64,000 nt of DNA from Owenweeksia sp. (GTDB taxonomy: Bacteria; Bacteroidota; Bacteroidia; Flavobacteriales; Schleiferiaceae), in contig NZNV01000041.1 of NCBI GenBank assembly GCA_002695025.1, positions 89,835-153,834 of the forward strand. Reading direction: 5' to 3'. The position numbers and the translations under genes are program-made. The notes below the pieces were generated by a model. That model had not been told where the DNA came from. It was given only the letters and a program-made list of their open reading frames with translations, and did no database searches. Shown piece after piece: positions 40,673 to 51,084 of the stretch; position 1 is the stretch's first letter; each line of letters begins with the position of its first letter.

Positions 40673-42925
40673 TTAGACCAGGGCATCCAGGATAGTGCCT
40701 TCGGCATCCTTGCCTCGCTGGTAATTCTGTATGACACGGGCTTTAATGGCCACCAGGTTTTTAAGGAGCAGTACAAACTCAGATAGCATAATGGCTTGTT
40801 TGTGCGTGATCTTTTTCTGGCTGGCAATGACCATAAGGCTATTGAGGGTAGCCTGCAGGTGATCCTGCAATTCACGCTTTTGATGCAAAAGATCGTCAAT
40901 ATTCAATAGTTGATCCCCGGCCAGCTTATCAATAACACGCTCGGCAAAACCATCATATTCTTTTTTCAGCGCCACCACCGGCTTTACAAAATCCCTTTCG
41001 GGTAAGGTCTGATGATTTTTCTCATGCTCCACCATCAGGCTCACCATGGTTTTCAGGCTCATCCGCAGATCCTCGATATGGTGTTGATTAAAGAGCAGGG
41101 CCACCCCGTATTCATGGGAGTGTGCTGATTTCTTCAACACTACTTTGTATACGATCTTTTTCAGCTTAGCGGCTGCCGCTTCAAATTTCTTCCAGTCCTT
41201 CTCCACCTTTTTTACCGGTGCAGAATTTTCATGGTTCAGGTAGCGCATGCTCTGGTGGATAATAGCACGCTCATAAGAGAGCATGGAAACGATATCCTCC
41301 CGTAGTACTTCAAAAAGCCGCTCCTGCTTTTCTGGCTTCAGCTCCTGCGCTCTGAGACGGGCGGTTTCCTTTTCCTTTTTGTTGAACCTCAGGTTACTGT
41401 TTACAAAGAAAGCCAGGGCTATAAGTCCGAGAACAATGGCTACCCAAGGCCCCCCGTAGAAAATCCCTGTGGCCAGGGCTCCGGCCGTAAAAAAAGCCAT
41501 AAGTGCCGTGAACAGCCACCCTCCTATTACATTGAGCACTCCAGCCACCCGGTATACCGCACTCTCCTGCCCCCAGGCCTTATCTGCCAGCGAGGTTCCC
41601 ATGGCTACCATAAAAGATACGTAGGTAGTGGACAGCGGAAGTTTATAGGAGGTGGCAAGAGCAATAAGCAAACTGGCCAAAATAAGGTTTACCGAAGCAC
41701 GTACCAGGTCAAAAGCCGGACGATCATCACGGGAGATCTCTGCAATACGCTGGTAAAAGCGGATGTTCATTCTGCGTACCAGGGCTTCCGGCAACCACTT
41801 CATCATCCATCTTCCCAAGGCCAGGGCACCGCCAACAATCATCCGGGACAGGAAATTAGGGCGAAAACGTTCGTCACCATCACCCTGCCTGCCTAAGTTC
41901 ACTTCGGTATCAGTAACATTGCGCGCCTTACCTGAAAACCATAAGGTTACCACCATGATGAGCCCAGCCAGCAAAAGAAAGATGAAAGGCGTTTGAACAG
42001 CAGCTCCCAATTGGTCCATGGTGAAAACGTCAGCACTTACTCCGCTCTTACTCCAGATATGAAACGATTGATAACCCGCCAGGGGCACCCCTATAAAGTT
42101 CACCAGGTCATTACCGGCAAAAGCCATGGCCAATGAAAAAGTACCGGCAAATACCACTATTTTAAGAGGGTGAGCCTTGGCGAAACGCACCAGGACAAAA
42201 ACCAACACTAGCGACACCACCAGTATAACACCCAGTAAGGCATACACATTACCTAAGATCATATCACCGGTGGTACCGCTTAACAAGGCACTCCCCTTAG
42301 CGCCTTTTATCAGAAGAAAATAGACAATAATCGTAAGGGCTGCGCCTGCAAAGGCTACACCGTAGGTCTTTAGGTACTTTTCAAAGCGAAAGGTAAACAA
42401 CAGGCGACACAGATACTGCACCACTCCCCCTATGGTAAAAGCTATTCCAATGGAAAGGAAAATACCCGAGATAATGGCCGTAGCCGTTTGATAGTTGATA
42501 GCTTCCACCACACCTTCCAAGCCTCCATTGGTCTGCACGGATTTCCAGATAGCCACAGCTACGGCTGCTCCCAGCAGATCAAATACAATGCTTACGGTGG
42601 TGGAGGTAGGAAGGCCCATGGAGTTGAAGAAGTCCAGGAGCAGGATATCCGCTACCATTACCGCCACAAAGATCACCATCACCTCAGAGAAGGTGAACAT
42701 CTCCGGATTGAAGATGCCTTTACGGGCAATTTCCATCATCCCGCTGGAAGAAAGTGCGCCCATCAAAACCCCGGCTGCTGCAATGATGAGTATCGTATTA
42801 CGTCCGGCCACCCTGGAGCCGATGGCTGAATTGAGGAAGTTTACCGCGTCATTACTCACTCCAACTATTAAATCGGCAATAGCCAGAAGAATAAGGGTGA
42901 TGACTACGATTTGATAGCTGTCCAT
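40673..42925 (-). CDS. PiT-family inorganic phosphate transporter with C-terminal helical domain
   Basis: A 750-residue protein. The PiT signature [10 protein letters not shown] appears near residue 22 and its second half [10 protein letters not shown] near 280; about ten to twelve helices follow to about 525. The last 220 residues are soluble, charged and helical ([14 protein letters not shown] and neighbours), similar in style to PhoU. Phosphate is moved by proton or sodium symport. Fusion of a regulator-like domain in one chain is unusual in length but known in Bacteroidota. Confidence 0.93.
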   Translation of the reverse strand: MDSYQIVVITLILLAIADLIVGVSNDAVNFLNSAIGSRVAGRNTILIIAAAGVLMGALSSSGMMEIARKGIFNPEMFTFSEVMVIFVAVMVADILLLDFFNSMGLPTSTTVSIVFDLLGAAVAVAIWKSVQTNGGLEGVVEAINYQTATAIISGIFLSIGIAFTIGGVVQYLCRLLFTFRFEKYLKTYGVAFAGAALTIIVYFLLIKGAKGSALLSGTTGDMILGNVYALLGVILVVSLVLVFVLVRFAKAHPLKIVVFAGTFSLAMAFAGNDLVNFIGVPLAGYQSFHIWSKSGVSADVFTMDQLGAAVQTPFIFLLLAGLIMVVTLWFSGKARNVTDTEVNLGRQGDGDERFRPNFLSRMIVGGALALGRWMMKWLPEALVRRMNIRFYQRIAEISRDDRPAFDLVRASVNLILASLLIALATSYKLPLSTTYVSFMVAMGTSLADKAWGQESAVYRVAGVLNVIGGWLFTALMAFFTAGALATGIFYGGPWVAIVLGLIALAFFVNSNLRFNKKEKETARLRAQELKPEKQERLFEVLREDIVSMLSYERAIIHQSMRYLNHENSAPVKKVEKDWKKFEAAAAKLKKIVYKVVLKKSAHSHEYGVALLFNQHHIEDLRMSLKTMVSLMVEHEKNHQTLPERDFVKPVVALKKEYDGFAERVIDKLAGDQLLNIDDLLHQKRELQDHLQATLNSLMVIASQKKITHKQAIMLSEFVLLLKNLVAIKARVIQNYQRGKDAEGTILDALV

Positions 42926-42976
42926 TTGTGTTTACCTTTAGCGGCCTCGCAAAGGTCAACTTCTCATATTACCTCT

Positions 42977-45094
42977 ATGTTAAATCCTCTTTTACGCCAC
43001 TTTCCCAATTGTATACGATTGGTTTTGTTGGCATTAAGTTGGTCTATTATTTTTTCCTGTTCACCTCCAAAAGAAACTACTATGCCCACCAATGCCCTTG
43101 CGGATGAAACCAGCCCCTATTTGTTGCAACACGCCCATAACCCGGTAAACTGGATGCCCTGGGGAGAGGAGGCCTTTGCCAGAGCCAAATCTGAGAATAA
43201 ACTGATGATCATCAGCATCGGCTATTCCAGCTGCCACTGGTGCCATGTAATGGAACGGGAAACCTTTGAAGATTCAGCGGCCGCAGCGCTAATGAACGAG
43301 CACTTTATATCGGTTAAGGTTGACCGGGAGGAAAGACCGGATGTAGACCAGATATATATGACCGCAGTACAGCTGATGACGCGGCAGGGCGGCTGGCCAT
43401 TGAATGTAGTAAGCTTACCGGATGGAAGGCCGGTATGGGGAGGCACCTATTTCCCCAGAGAAAACTGGATGAATGCCCTGCAAAGCATCTATGAAATATA
43501 CCGCGATGAACCCGAAAAAGTATTGGAATACGCCCGCCAATTGCACGAAGGCATTGTTCAAAGTGAGTTGGTCAACATCAACCCCAACCCGGCCAGCTTC
43601 AGCCAGGAAGAAGCCCAGGCCATTTTTATTAACTGGCAACGCAGCCTGGATACCATGAAGGGCGGAGCGGATCGTGCCCCTAAATTCCCTATGCCCAACA
43701 ACTACCTGTTCTTACTGCACTTTGGCCAACAGGACGATAACTCTTTAGCGTTGGATCAGGTACGTTTAACCCTTAAACGTATGGCCTACGGTGGCATTTA
43801 CGACCAGGTGGGCGGTGGCTTTGCCCGTTACTCCACGGATACTGACTGGAAAGTGCCCCACTTTGAAAAGATGCTGTATGACAATGCCCAACTCATCACT
43901 CTATACAGCCAGGCTTACCGTAAATTCAAAGACCCCATGTACGCCCGCATTATTGGTGAAACCCTGAACTGGGTAGAACGGGAAATGACCGGGGAATCCG
44001 GAGAGTTTTATTCGGCCCTGGATGCTGACAGTGAAGGTGAGGAAGGCAAATTCTACGTTTGGAAGAAAGCCGAACTCCAAGAATTAATCCCTGAAAAAGA
44101 GTGGAATGACTTCGCCTCCTTCTACAATGTCAACCAAAATGGCTACTGGGAAAAGGATTATTATATCCTTCTCCGCAACCCTGGAGCGGACCCCATGCAG
44201 GGCGAACCTCTTAAGCCCGAAGCGGAACGATGGCAGCAAACCCTCTTTGAGGCAAGGGAACAAAGAGAAAGACCCGGGTTGGATGACAAGGCCTTAACCA
44301 GCTGGAACGCTTTAATGCTAAGCGCCTACCTGGAAGCTTACAAGGTTATGGTCCATGAAGATCCTGAAAAGGCCCAGAATTACCGGAAAAAAGCTCTTCG
44401 CAATGCACAATGGATACTGAACAATCAGCTAAAAAAGGACGGTAGCCTGTACCATTCCTACCGGCACGGAACTTCCTCTATTAACGGCCTTCTGGAAGAC
44501 TACGCCTTCTCCATATCGGCATTCCTCAAGCTTTTTGAAGTCAGCTTTGATGAGCAATATCTGAAGCAGGCTGAAGACTGGACGGCTTATATAAAAGAGC
44601 ATTTCCAGGATAGCGCCAGCGGTCTCTTTTATACCCGAAGCCTGCAGGACGAACCTCTTATTGCAAAAAGTATGGAGACCGCTGACAATGTTATTCCGGC
44701 CTCCAATTCAGTGATGGCTCTTAACCTTTTTTACCTCAGCCACTACCTGGATAAACCCGCTTATCGTAAGCAGGCTGAACAGATGTTGAACCATGTAAAG
44801 GACCGCATGCTGCAATACGGTGAGAGTTACAGCAACTGGGGTCGTTTGATGCTGCACCTTACCTACCCTTATTATGAGGTAGCCATCAGCGGACCTGATG
44901 CACACCAGAAATACGAGGAATTACAGCACGCTTACCTACCCAATACACTTTGGGTGGCTTCTGAAGAAGAGAGCAAACTACCGCTCCTTGAAAACCGTTT
45001 TAACGAAGGAAACACTCGTATCTATGTATGTCAGAACAAGGTTTGCCAGTTACCGGTAGAAGGGCCAGAGAAAGCCTTGAAGCTTATACAATAG
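42977..45094 (+). CDS. DUF255 thioredoxin-fold lipoprotein (SSP411/YyaL family)
   Basis: ATG 42977 gives 705 residues with a lipoprotein leader (W-S-I-I-F-S-C). The next block [21 protein letters not shown] defines the family. A thioredoxin-like site is [13 protein letters not shown]. The rest is an (alpha/alpha)6 barrel with [15 protein letters not shown] and [12 protein letters not shown]. Family role is uncertain (proposed redox or glycan-related). Most homologues are cytoplasmic, so the lipoprotein form here is notable. Divergent from the PiT gene. Confidence 0.94.
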   Translation: MLNPLLRHFPNCIRLVLLALSWSIIFSCSPPKETTMPTNALADETSPYLLQHAHNPVNWMPWGEEAFARAKSENKLMIISIGYSSCHWCHVMERETFEDSAAAALMNEHFISVKVDREERPDVDQIYMTAVQLMTRQGGWPLNVVSLPDGRPVWGGTYFPRENWMNALQSIYEIYRDEPEKVLEYARQLHEGIVQSELVNINPNPASFSQEEAQAIFINWQRSLDTMKGGADRAPKFPMPNNYLFLLHFGQQDDNSLALDQVRLTLKRMAYGGIYDQVGGGFARYSTDTDWKVPHFEKMLYDNAQLITLYSQAYRKFKDPMYARIIGETLNWVEREMTGESGEFYSALDADSEGEEGKFYVWKKAELQELIPEKEWNDFASFYNVNQNGYWEKDYYILLRNPGADPMQGEPLKPEAERWQQTLFEAREQRERPGLDDKALTSWNALMLSAYLEAYKVMVHEDPEKAQNYRKKALRNAQWILNNQLKKDGSLYHSYRHGTSSINGLLEDYAFSISAFLKLFEVSFDEQYLKQAEDWTAYIKEHFQDSASGLFYTRSLQDEPLIAKSMETADNVIPASNSVMALNLFYLSHYLDKPAYRKQAEQMLNHVKDRMLQYGESYSNWGRLMLHLTYPYYEVAISGPDAHQKYEELQHAYLPNTLWVASEEESKLPLLENRFNEGNTRIYVCQNKVCQLPVEGPEKALKLIQ

Positions 45095-45215
45095 GTTCTC
45101 AAAAAAGTATAAACCTTCCACAAACGGATCAGTTAAAAAAGGGAATTTAATACACTTTCATATTCAGGATCTGCTTATTTTAAAGCAATAATCGGGAACC
45201 AAGCACACAATACAC

Positions 45216-47195
45216 ATGGAGATACCTTTGCTACAGGATATGGTGATCTTACTCGGCCTGTCGGTTGGGGTGATCTTTTTGTTTCATAAGCTGAAACTAC
45301 CCACCATACTTGGATTTTTAGTTACCGGAATAGCCTTTGGCCCATCTGGTTTGGGACTTATTGAAGCCTCCCATGACATTGAGATCCTCTCCGAGATCGG
45401 TATCATACTGCTACTTTTCATCATCGGGCTAGAATTTTCACTGGCTGATCTTGCCCGGATCAAAAAAGTGGTTTTTGTAGGAGGGGCCAGCCAGGTACTC
45501 TTAACCATTGCCGCTGTTTTTGGAGTGATGTGGTCGCTGGGATTCTCACAAAATCAATCCATTTTCTTTGGTTTCCTGGTAGCACTGAGCAGCACGGCTA
45601 TTGTTCTCAAACTCCTGCAATCCCATGGTATGATGAACAGCCCGCACGGTAAGATCTCCCTGGGCATACTCATTTTCCAGGATATCATTGTGGTCCCCAT
45701 GATGCTGCTTACACCCATGTTGGCCGGTAAGGGCGGCAACCCTTTTTACGAGGTAGCCATACTCACCGTTAAAGTAGTAGGAGTGATCGTAATCACCTTG
45801 CTTTCTGCACGATACCTGGTGCCACGCCTGCTTAAAGCTATTGTGCTTACCCGCAGCCGCGAGCTTTTTATCATCAGCATTGTGGTGATCTGTTTTGCGG
45901 TGGCCTGGGGAACGTCAAGCATCGGGCTTTCCCTGTCTTTGGGAGCTTTCCTGGCCGGGCTTATTATTTCCGAATCGGAGTACAGCCACCAGGCCACGGG
46001 ACTTATCATCCCCTTCCGTGAGATCTTCAGCAGCTTCTTTTTTGTCTCCATCGGTATGCTGCTGGACATTGTGTTTTTTGTGGACCACATCGGGATGGTA
46101 TTGTTGCTTACTGCGGGGGTTTTCATCCTCAAGTTTGTGGTGCTGATGGTATCCAGTGCCTTATTGCGATATCCCCTTCGCACCAATATCCTAAGCGGCC
46201 TTACCCTGTTCCAGGTGGGTGAGTTTGCCTTTATCCTGGCAGCAGTAGGTATGAGCTATCAATTGTTGGATGAGGAACCTTATCAGTATTTCCTGTCGGT
46301 TTCCATTCTTACCATGGCCATGACGCCTTTTGTATTTAATGCTTCGGACACCCTTTCAAGGCTACTGCTCAGTGCCAGGACGTTGCGCAAATCACAAAAG
46401 GACAAGGTAAATGATGACATGGACGGAATTACAGACAAGCTCAATGACCATTTGCTCATCATCGGTTATGGCTTAAACGGCAGGCACATGGCGGATATCG
46501 CCCGCAAAGCGGCCATTCCCTATGCCATTGTGGATATTAATACCGAAAATGTAGAGGAGGGCAAAGCCAATGGTGAACCCATTTTTTTTGGGGATGCCTC
46601 CAATCCTTATATGTTGGAACATTTGCAGGTATTCAAGGCACGGGTAGCCGTTATAGCCATTTCAGACCCTCCCGCCACCCGAAAAGTAGTCTCCGCCATT
46701 CGTTCACTTTGCAATACCATTCATATTGTAGTGCGCAGCCGGTTCCTGCATGAAACCAATACTTTCCTTAAGTTGGGCGCCAGTGAGGTGATCAGTGAAG
46801 AATTTGAAACCTCCATTGAGATATTTACCCGGGTTTTGCACCAGTACCTGGTGCCCCAGGGAACCATTCACAACTATATAGAAGCCGTGCGTAGCGCCAA
46901 CTACAAAATGCTACGCCCCTTCTTCAGCCAGGATGCCGGGCTGGACCTCCCGGACTGGCATAACTTTAAAGTGGTTGCCCTGCGGATAGAAACCAGGGCA
47001 GCGGATATTGTAGGGCGTCCTCTCAGCGAATCCCGCCTACGGAACCGTTTTGGGGTAAGCGTAATGGCTATATACCGAAAAGAGAATGTTCATACCGTGG
47101 TAGACCCGACCGCCCACCTGGAAAAGGGAGACCTGGTTTACGTATTTGGGAGCCCTGAATCCATCCGTAAATTTGGGGAAGCGGTAAAGAGCTAA
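45216..47195 (+). CDS. CPA2 monovalent cation:proton antiporter (KefB/YbaL type)
   Basis: A 659-residue protein. An N-terminal Na/H-exchanger domain with about twelve or thirteen helices contains I-G-L-E-F-S-L and the ion-binding region A-L-S-S-T-A-I-V-L-K. A TrkA-N domain with the Rossmann motif I-I-G-Y-G-L-N-G-R-H and a TrkA-C domain (about 570-655) follow. It exports K+ or Na+ against protons and is gated by nucleotide binding. No KefF-type partner lies next to it. It converges on the GT39-like gene with a 4-bp overlap. Confidence 0.95.
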   Translation: MEIPLLQDMVILLGLSVGVIFLFHKLKLPTILGFLVTGIAFGPSGLGLIEASHDIEILSEIGIILLLFIIGLEFSLADLARIKKVVFVGGASQVLLTIAAVFGVMWSLGFSQNQSIFFGFLVALSSTAIVLKLLQSHGMMNSPHGKISLGILIFQDIIVVPMMLLTPMLAGKGGNPFYEVAILTVKVVGVIVITLLSARYLVPRLLKAIVLTRSRELFIISIVVICFAVAWGTSSIGLSLSLGAFLAGLIISESEYSHQATGLIIPFREIFSSFFFVSIGMLLDIVFFVDHIGMVLLLTAGVFILKFVVLMVSSALLRYPLRTNILSGLTLFQVGEFAFILAAVGMSYQLLDEEPYQYFLSVSILTMAMTPFVFNASDTLSRLLLSARTLRKSQKDKVNDDMDGITDKLNDHLLIIGYGLNGRHMADIARKAAIPYAIVDINTENVEEGKANGEPIFFGDASNPYMLEHLQVFKARVAVIAISDPPATRKVVSAIRSLCNTIHIVVRSRFLHETNTFLKLGASEVISEEFETSIEIFTRVLHQYLVPQGTIHNYIEAVRSANYKMLRPFFSQDAGLDLPDWHNFKVVALRIETRAADIVGRPLSESRLRNRFGVSVMAIYRKENVHTVVDPTAHLEKGDLVYVFGSPESIRKFGEAVKS

Positions 47196-48712
47196 TAGGG
47201 CCACTCGAAGGTCTGAAAAGGACGGAGATAGTCTTTTTCATTAAACTCTTCCCGTGTAAAGGTTTGATCCAATATTAGTGTAGGTTCATAACCCTTTGCC
47301 ACCATTTCGTCAATGTCTTCCTCTGTAGGTACCATTTGATAGGAAACACGGCCCGTATAATACATTGCTTCAATGAATTCCATTTCGGGGGTATTAAAAA
47401 TAACCGCGTTTTCCGGCAACTTATCCCCAACCTCTGAGTAGAACTCCTTCATATGTAACTGGTGCTCTGCGATCCAGTCCTGAGGAATATAGGTTTTATA
47501 TCCCTGCCAAAGATTATACGTAGCAAAACCTGTTATGAGGATTATAAATACAGGATTGAGCCATTTTTTTTCTGTTACGGACAGAAACCTTTCTATTCCT
47601 GCTGCGGCAAGAAAGGCTACCGGTAGAAGCAATATAATTGTGTAGGCTGGCAACGCTGTAGCAGCAAAGGAATAAACAAGCATTACCGCCACTATGGCCA
47701 GACTACTCACTATCCCTATTTTCCGGGCAACAACATTCTTCTCTTTGTGAATAAGTAAAAGTCCTATCGCTGAGAACACAACGATAGGAAGAAAATAATC
47801 ATACCACGTCTTCAAATGAAAATACCATTCATTAACATGACCCTCCAGAGGTTCAAAAAGGTGCTCACTATTATATTTCCATTCTCTGACAAATACCTCC
47901 CTATACTCCAAATAGCAATATATAAACCAAGGCAATACTATTGCCGCACACGTAAGGATTGAAGTAGCCAGGGCCTTCCACTGCTCCCTTTGCCTTATTT
48001 CGAACAAAAGAATGTACAAACCCCAGATACAGAAGATAAGACTGCCGGCAACCCATTTAGTCCATATGGCTGCTGCTGCGGCTACTCCTACCCAATATAT
48101 CCACTTTTTATCCTGCGAGAACTTGTATTCACACCAGGCCCAAAAACTTACTCCTATATAAGCAATGAAGGCAATATCATTATGATCCATGCCTAGCCGC
48201 CCCGAGATCAAAAGGTGTAAAAGGGGTTGCATGATGATCAGCAGGGTTATGACATAAGCTGCCTTTGGGAAAAAAAGTCGTGCACAGCGGTAAGCAGAAT
48301 AGACCAGAAGCATGAACATAAGAACGCTAGCTAGCCGCATAGCCACAATACCATTTCCAAATATCAGCATGCAAAGGCCCATTTGCCAGGAAAAGAGAGG
48401 GCCTTTATGCATCCATATATAGGAAGCCCACCATGGACCATGATAACTACTGGAAAGTGGCGCTTCAGGAAATAAAGTAGGCTTTAAAGGATTAATCAGC
48501 ATGTTTCGTGCTACGAGCGCATGATATCTTTCGTCCCAACCATGTAGAAAATCATCCAGATGGATACTCCCCAAACCTATAAAAAAACCACCCAGCAACA
48601 GCATAGGCATAGTCCATTTATTGCTTACAAGCAAGCCAAAATTTGACAACAAACTACACACTACAAAAACTCCACCTACTGAAAACCAAATAATTGCAGT
48701 ATTCTGATCCAT
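47192..48712 (-). CDS. GT39/ArnT-like membrane glycosyltransferase
   Basis: ATG 48712 gives 506 residues; a TTG ten codons upstream is possible. About eleven or twelve helices are predicted. The first long loop reads H-G-W-D-E-R-Y-H-A-L-V-A-R-N-M-L, which matches the D-E-x-R-Y-x-x-x-A-R-N-M pattern of ArnT-type transferases that use undecaprenyl-phosphate sugars, although nothing shows L-Ara4N specificity. The gene looks more AT-rich than its neighbours by eye, possibly a sign of transfer. It stands alone on the minus strand. Confidence 0.85.
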   Translation of the reverse strand: MDQNTAIIWFSVGGVFVVCSLLSNFGLLVSNKWTMPMLLLGGFFIGLGSIHLDDFLHGWDERYHALVARNMLINPLKPTLFPEAPLSSSYHGPWWASYIWMHKGPLFSWQMGLCMLIFGNGIVAMRLASVLMFMLLVYSAYRCARLFFPKAAYVITLLIIMQPLLHLLISGRLGMDHNDIAFIAYIGVSFWAWCEYKFSQDKKWIYWVGVAAAAAIWTKWVAGSLIFCIWGLYILLFEIRQREQWKALATSILTCAAIVLPWFIYCYLEYREVFVREWKYNSEHLFEPLEGHVNEWYFHLKTWYDYFLPIVVFSAIGLLLIHKEKNVVARKIGIVSSLAIVAVMLVYSFAATALPAYTIILLLPVAFLAAAGIERFLSVTEKKWLNPVFIILITGFATYNLWQGYKTYIPQDWIAEHQLHMKEFYSEVGDKLPENAVIFNTPEMEFIEAMYYTGRVSYQMVPTEEDIDEMVAKGYEPTLILDQTFTREEFNEKDYLRPFQTFEWPY

Positions 48713-48817
48713 CTTATTAAAGTTGAATAAAACTTCAGCCAAAAAAGCAAAAAAAATAAAAAGTGAAGCCTCCGTCTCAGCTTTTTCATATCCTCGAAGT
48801 TAATTCGGTATAATTTC

Positions 48818-48847
48818 TTTGCGGATCCAAAAAAAGACTTACATTTG
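48818..48847 (+). promoter_or_regulatory. Complete -33/-7 promoter of the candidate small RNA
   Basis: TTTG (48818-48821), 18 bp, then TACATTTG (48840-48847) is an excellent Bacteroidota promoter. No start codon with an ORF follows; instead two hairpins follow within 80 bp. Confidence 0.75.
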
Positions 48848-48850
48848 TAC

Positions 48851-48925
48851 TATTGGCGTTCGCCAATAGGTTAATTAGGTTAAGGTTGGGTAAGCCCCGG
48901 TTCATTCCGGGGCTACTCTGTTTTT
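48851..48925 (+). ncRNA. Candidate small RNA with 5' hairpin and terminator
   Basis: Transcription from the promoter at 48818-48847 should start near 48851-48854. The first element is a perfect inverted repeat TATTGGCG/CGCCAATA (48851-48868) that leaves a tight 5' hairpin. A 24-base single-stranded G/T/A-rich linker with two GGTTAA motifs follows. Then comes the terminator hairpin AGCCCCGG/CCGGGGCT with a T-run to 48925. The RNA would be about 70-75 nt and has no ORF. It is not a family I recognise; a leader attenuator for the gene at 49130 is the alternative. Confidence 0.6.
48893..48925 (+). terminator. Intrinsic terminator of the candidate small RNA
   Basis: AGCCCCGG (48893-48900) and CCGGGGCT (48907-48914) form a perfect 8-bp stem with loop TTCATT. 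ACTCTG and TTTTT (48921-48925) follow. Confidence 0.85.
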
Positions 48926-49082
48926 AGGGCCTCCTTCTTTCAAAAAATCATACCGTTTCCTACTAATTTATATGCTTGGTTTTTGAACCGATACGGAACA
49001 TCTGTGTTAAAAGATTGCTATAAACACGCTTCAACTTAGGTACATTTTCTTGAAAAAGAATGATTTGACATTTTCAGAAATG

Positions 49083-49090
49083 TATTTTTG
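49083..49090 (+). promoter_or_regulatory. -7 promoter box of the 49130 gene
   Basis: TATTTTTG fits TAnnTTTG, 39 bp before ATG 49130. A TTTG lies at 49064-49067 but with only a 15-bp spacer. Confidence 0.5.
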
Positions 49091-49129
49091 CAGCCACGAG
49101 ATAGGTTTTGACATACTTATCTTTTACCA

Positions 49130-49786
49130 ATGAGGGAAACAAAATTTGCGGCTCTCCTTATCTGGAGCCTTCTTTTTTCAACTGTTGCAGGATCACTCCA
49201 TGCTCAGCATAAAAGCATCATGATCGGTGGAGGCCTTTCTACCGTATTAGGAGATGCTGACCTGGATATTATTGATTGGTATTCCTATGGCTACAGCCTA
49301 ACCGCTCGTTACATTCAACCCTTCAAAAAAACAGACCGCTGGAATATAACCTTTGAATACACTTATTCATCCATGACCCAGCAGGGGTATATTACCAAAG
49401 AGCTTTACCGACCATCTATATCTCAAAACTATATAGGTGCCGGATGCCGCTTTTACCTGTTTAACACCATTAAGGAATACAACCCCTATTTCATGGAGTT
49501 CCTGCCTTTCCTGGAAGCCAGTGGCGGCCTTCTTACCCATTCCATGAGCTTTGCAGAACCATACGCTAATTCCAATGACAATTATGAATTAACCGATGGG
49601 AGCTATATCACCGCCACCGTACAGTTAACCGGGGGTGCTCTTCTGGTACTTAGCCAGCACTGGGCTCTTGAAGGCTTTATTGGCTTTCGCTTTGACCCCA
49701 CGGATAAATGGGATGGATTGAAAAACCCGGACAGTCTGGGTGATGTGTTTGTTCATGGGGGGATCGGGATAAACTACGCCCTTTAA
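49130..49786 (+). CDS. Outer-membrane beta-barrel protein of unknown function
   Basis: A 218-residue protein with a signal peptide (L-F-S-T-V-A-G-S-L-H-A-Q). The rest is an amphipathic, Tyr/Phe-rich barrel (W-N-I-T-F-E-Y-T-Y-S-S, N-Y-I-G-A-G-C-R-F-Y-L-F) ending in G-I-G-I-N-Y-A-L. It resembles the general OmpW/outer-membrane-barrel proteins of Bacteroidota; no specific family is assigned. It ends 4 bp inside the convergent PqiA-like gene. Confidence 0.8.
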   Translation: MRETKFAALLIWSLLFSTVAGSLHAQHKSIMIGGGLSTVLGDADLDIIDWYSYGYSLTARYIQPFKKTDRWNITFEYTYSSMTQQGYITKELYRPSISQNYIGAGCRFYLFNTIKEYNPYFMEFLPFLEASGGLLTHSMSFAEPYANSNDNYELTDGSYITATVQLTGGALLVLSQHWALEGFIGFRFDPTDKWDGLKNPDSLGDVFVHGGIGINYAL

Positions 49787-51084
49787 GCCTCCAGCTTCTC
49801 TTCTCTTTTCAATACTTCTTTAAGCAGACTGGATAGCACCAGGCTAAACAACACAAAGGCCATGAAAAGGTAAAAACCAGGCCTCAGCGAAGTAAGGTTG
49901 GTGGTAATGGAAGTAACCGCTTCCGTATCACGGTTTAGTGAGCTGAGCTGATCATCCATGATGCCGCTAAAACCCACGTAACTCATAAATATGGCCACTA
50001 CCATAACATCCGCCATGGACCACTTCCCGGACTTATAAGCCAGCCAGTGGATGACCACATTCTTACGGACCTTTTTTACCAAAAGGAAAAGAGCATTACA
50101 ACTTAGCTTGGAAAAGGGCAGAATAACACTGAAGGCCAGGATCAGAGAACCCACCAGCATAGAATCAAACTTACCGGTATCCAGCAATATCTGTACTACT
50201 TCAAGGATGCTTTTGCTGCGGTAAAACAATATCTGATCTGTAAACCGGATATGTTGCTCCAGCAATACCAAGTCAAGTTCGGAAATACGGGCATCAATCT
50301 CAATCATGGGTGAAGCCAGGCCGGTAAGCAAAGTGATCAGTGCCAGGGCTACACAGCTCAGGAAATACGGTTTCTGAAACCTGTAGCGAGGCATAATAAA
50401 AAACCACCCCAGGAGGAAGAGCAGGCATATTCCCAACAGTACAAAGGCATAATTGTAGGTGGTCCTTTCCAACGCAGCAGCCTTTTTTTTGGCGGCTTCA
50501 TTAAAGGCCGAGCGGCTATCCACATTATACATCTGGAACAGGGGGCGTATATTAAGGGAATCGCGGTTATCGTAGATCTTTCCCACAAATTCATCCAACT
50601 GTTCACTGGCAATACCCTTTAAACGTTCCTTACTGGCCTCGCTCGTTAGGTTATCCATTATACGCTCCGTAAACACCGGCACTTTTTCCCGCAGTCCTTC
50701 CTTATCCACAAAAACGTTTACCGCCAGCTTGCGCAGTTTCTTCTTGAAACTGCCATCATCCTCCTGGATCATAACCTCCAGTTCGTCCAGCATATCGTAC
50801 AACAATTGGGAAATCTCTTCGCGCAGCAGGCTATCCTGCTCTTCAGTAAGCTCAAAATCATGGATCTGGTTCCGAAGCATTTCCTCCAGTTGGCCTTCCC
50901 AGGCGTTTACGGACAAGAGGCCATAATACACATCATTCACCACGCTGAATTGCTCCATTACGGTGGCACGTTCATTAGCGTGTTTATAAGCCTGGATACC
51001 ACACCAACCCGCTACCAAAAGGAAAGGCAAGGCCGCAAGTAATAACCAATACGAAGGGGAGGTACTCCTCCTGGAGGAACTCAT
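49783..51084 (-). CDS. PqiA-domain membrane protein
   Basis: A 433-residue protein: one N-terminal membrane helix (about 12-30), an extracytoplasmic helical domain of about 180 residues, and four further helices. The C-terminal part has V-I-L-P-F-S-K-L and K-W-S-M-A-D-V-M-V-V-A-I-F-M-S-Y-V-G-F, the PqiA (paraquat-inducible protein A) signature. PqiA proteins work with MCE proteins in lipid transport, but no MCE gene is adjacent. The large N-terminal domain is a lineage-specific extension. Function here unproven. Confidence 0.88.
   Translation of the reverse strand: MSSSRRSTSPSYWLLLAALPFLLVAGWCGIQAYKHANERATVMEQFSVVNDVYYGLLSVNAWEGQLEEMLRNQIHDFELTEEQDSLLREEISQLLYDMLDELEVMIQEDDGSFKKKLRKLAVNVFVDKEGLREKVPVFTERIMDNLTSEASKERLKGIASEQLDEFVGKIYDNRDSLNIRPLFQMYNVDSRSAFNEAAKKKAAALERTTYNYAFVLLGICLLFLLGWFFIMPRYRFQKPYFLSCVALALITLLTGLASPMIEIDARISELDLVLLEQHIRFTDQILFYRSKSILEVVQILLDTGKFDSMLVGSLILAFSVILPFSKLSCNALFLLVKKVRKNVVIHWLAYKSGKWSMADVMVVAIFMSYVGFSGIMDDQLSSLNRDTEAVTSITTNLTSLRPGFYLFMAFVLFSLVLSSLLKEVLKREEKLEA

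Larger units (their letters stand above)
48713..49129. other. AT-rich intergenic region containing a candidate small RNA gene
   Basis: The 417-bp gap between divergent genes has no ORF of note. It contains a full promoter at 48818-48847, two hairpins and a terminator (48851-48925), and a separate -7 box for the next gene at 49083. The stretch 48926-49082 shows nothing else I can name. Confidence 0.7.
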
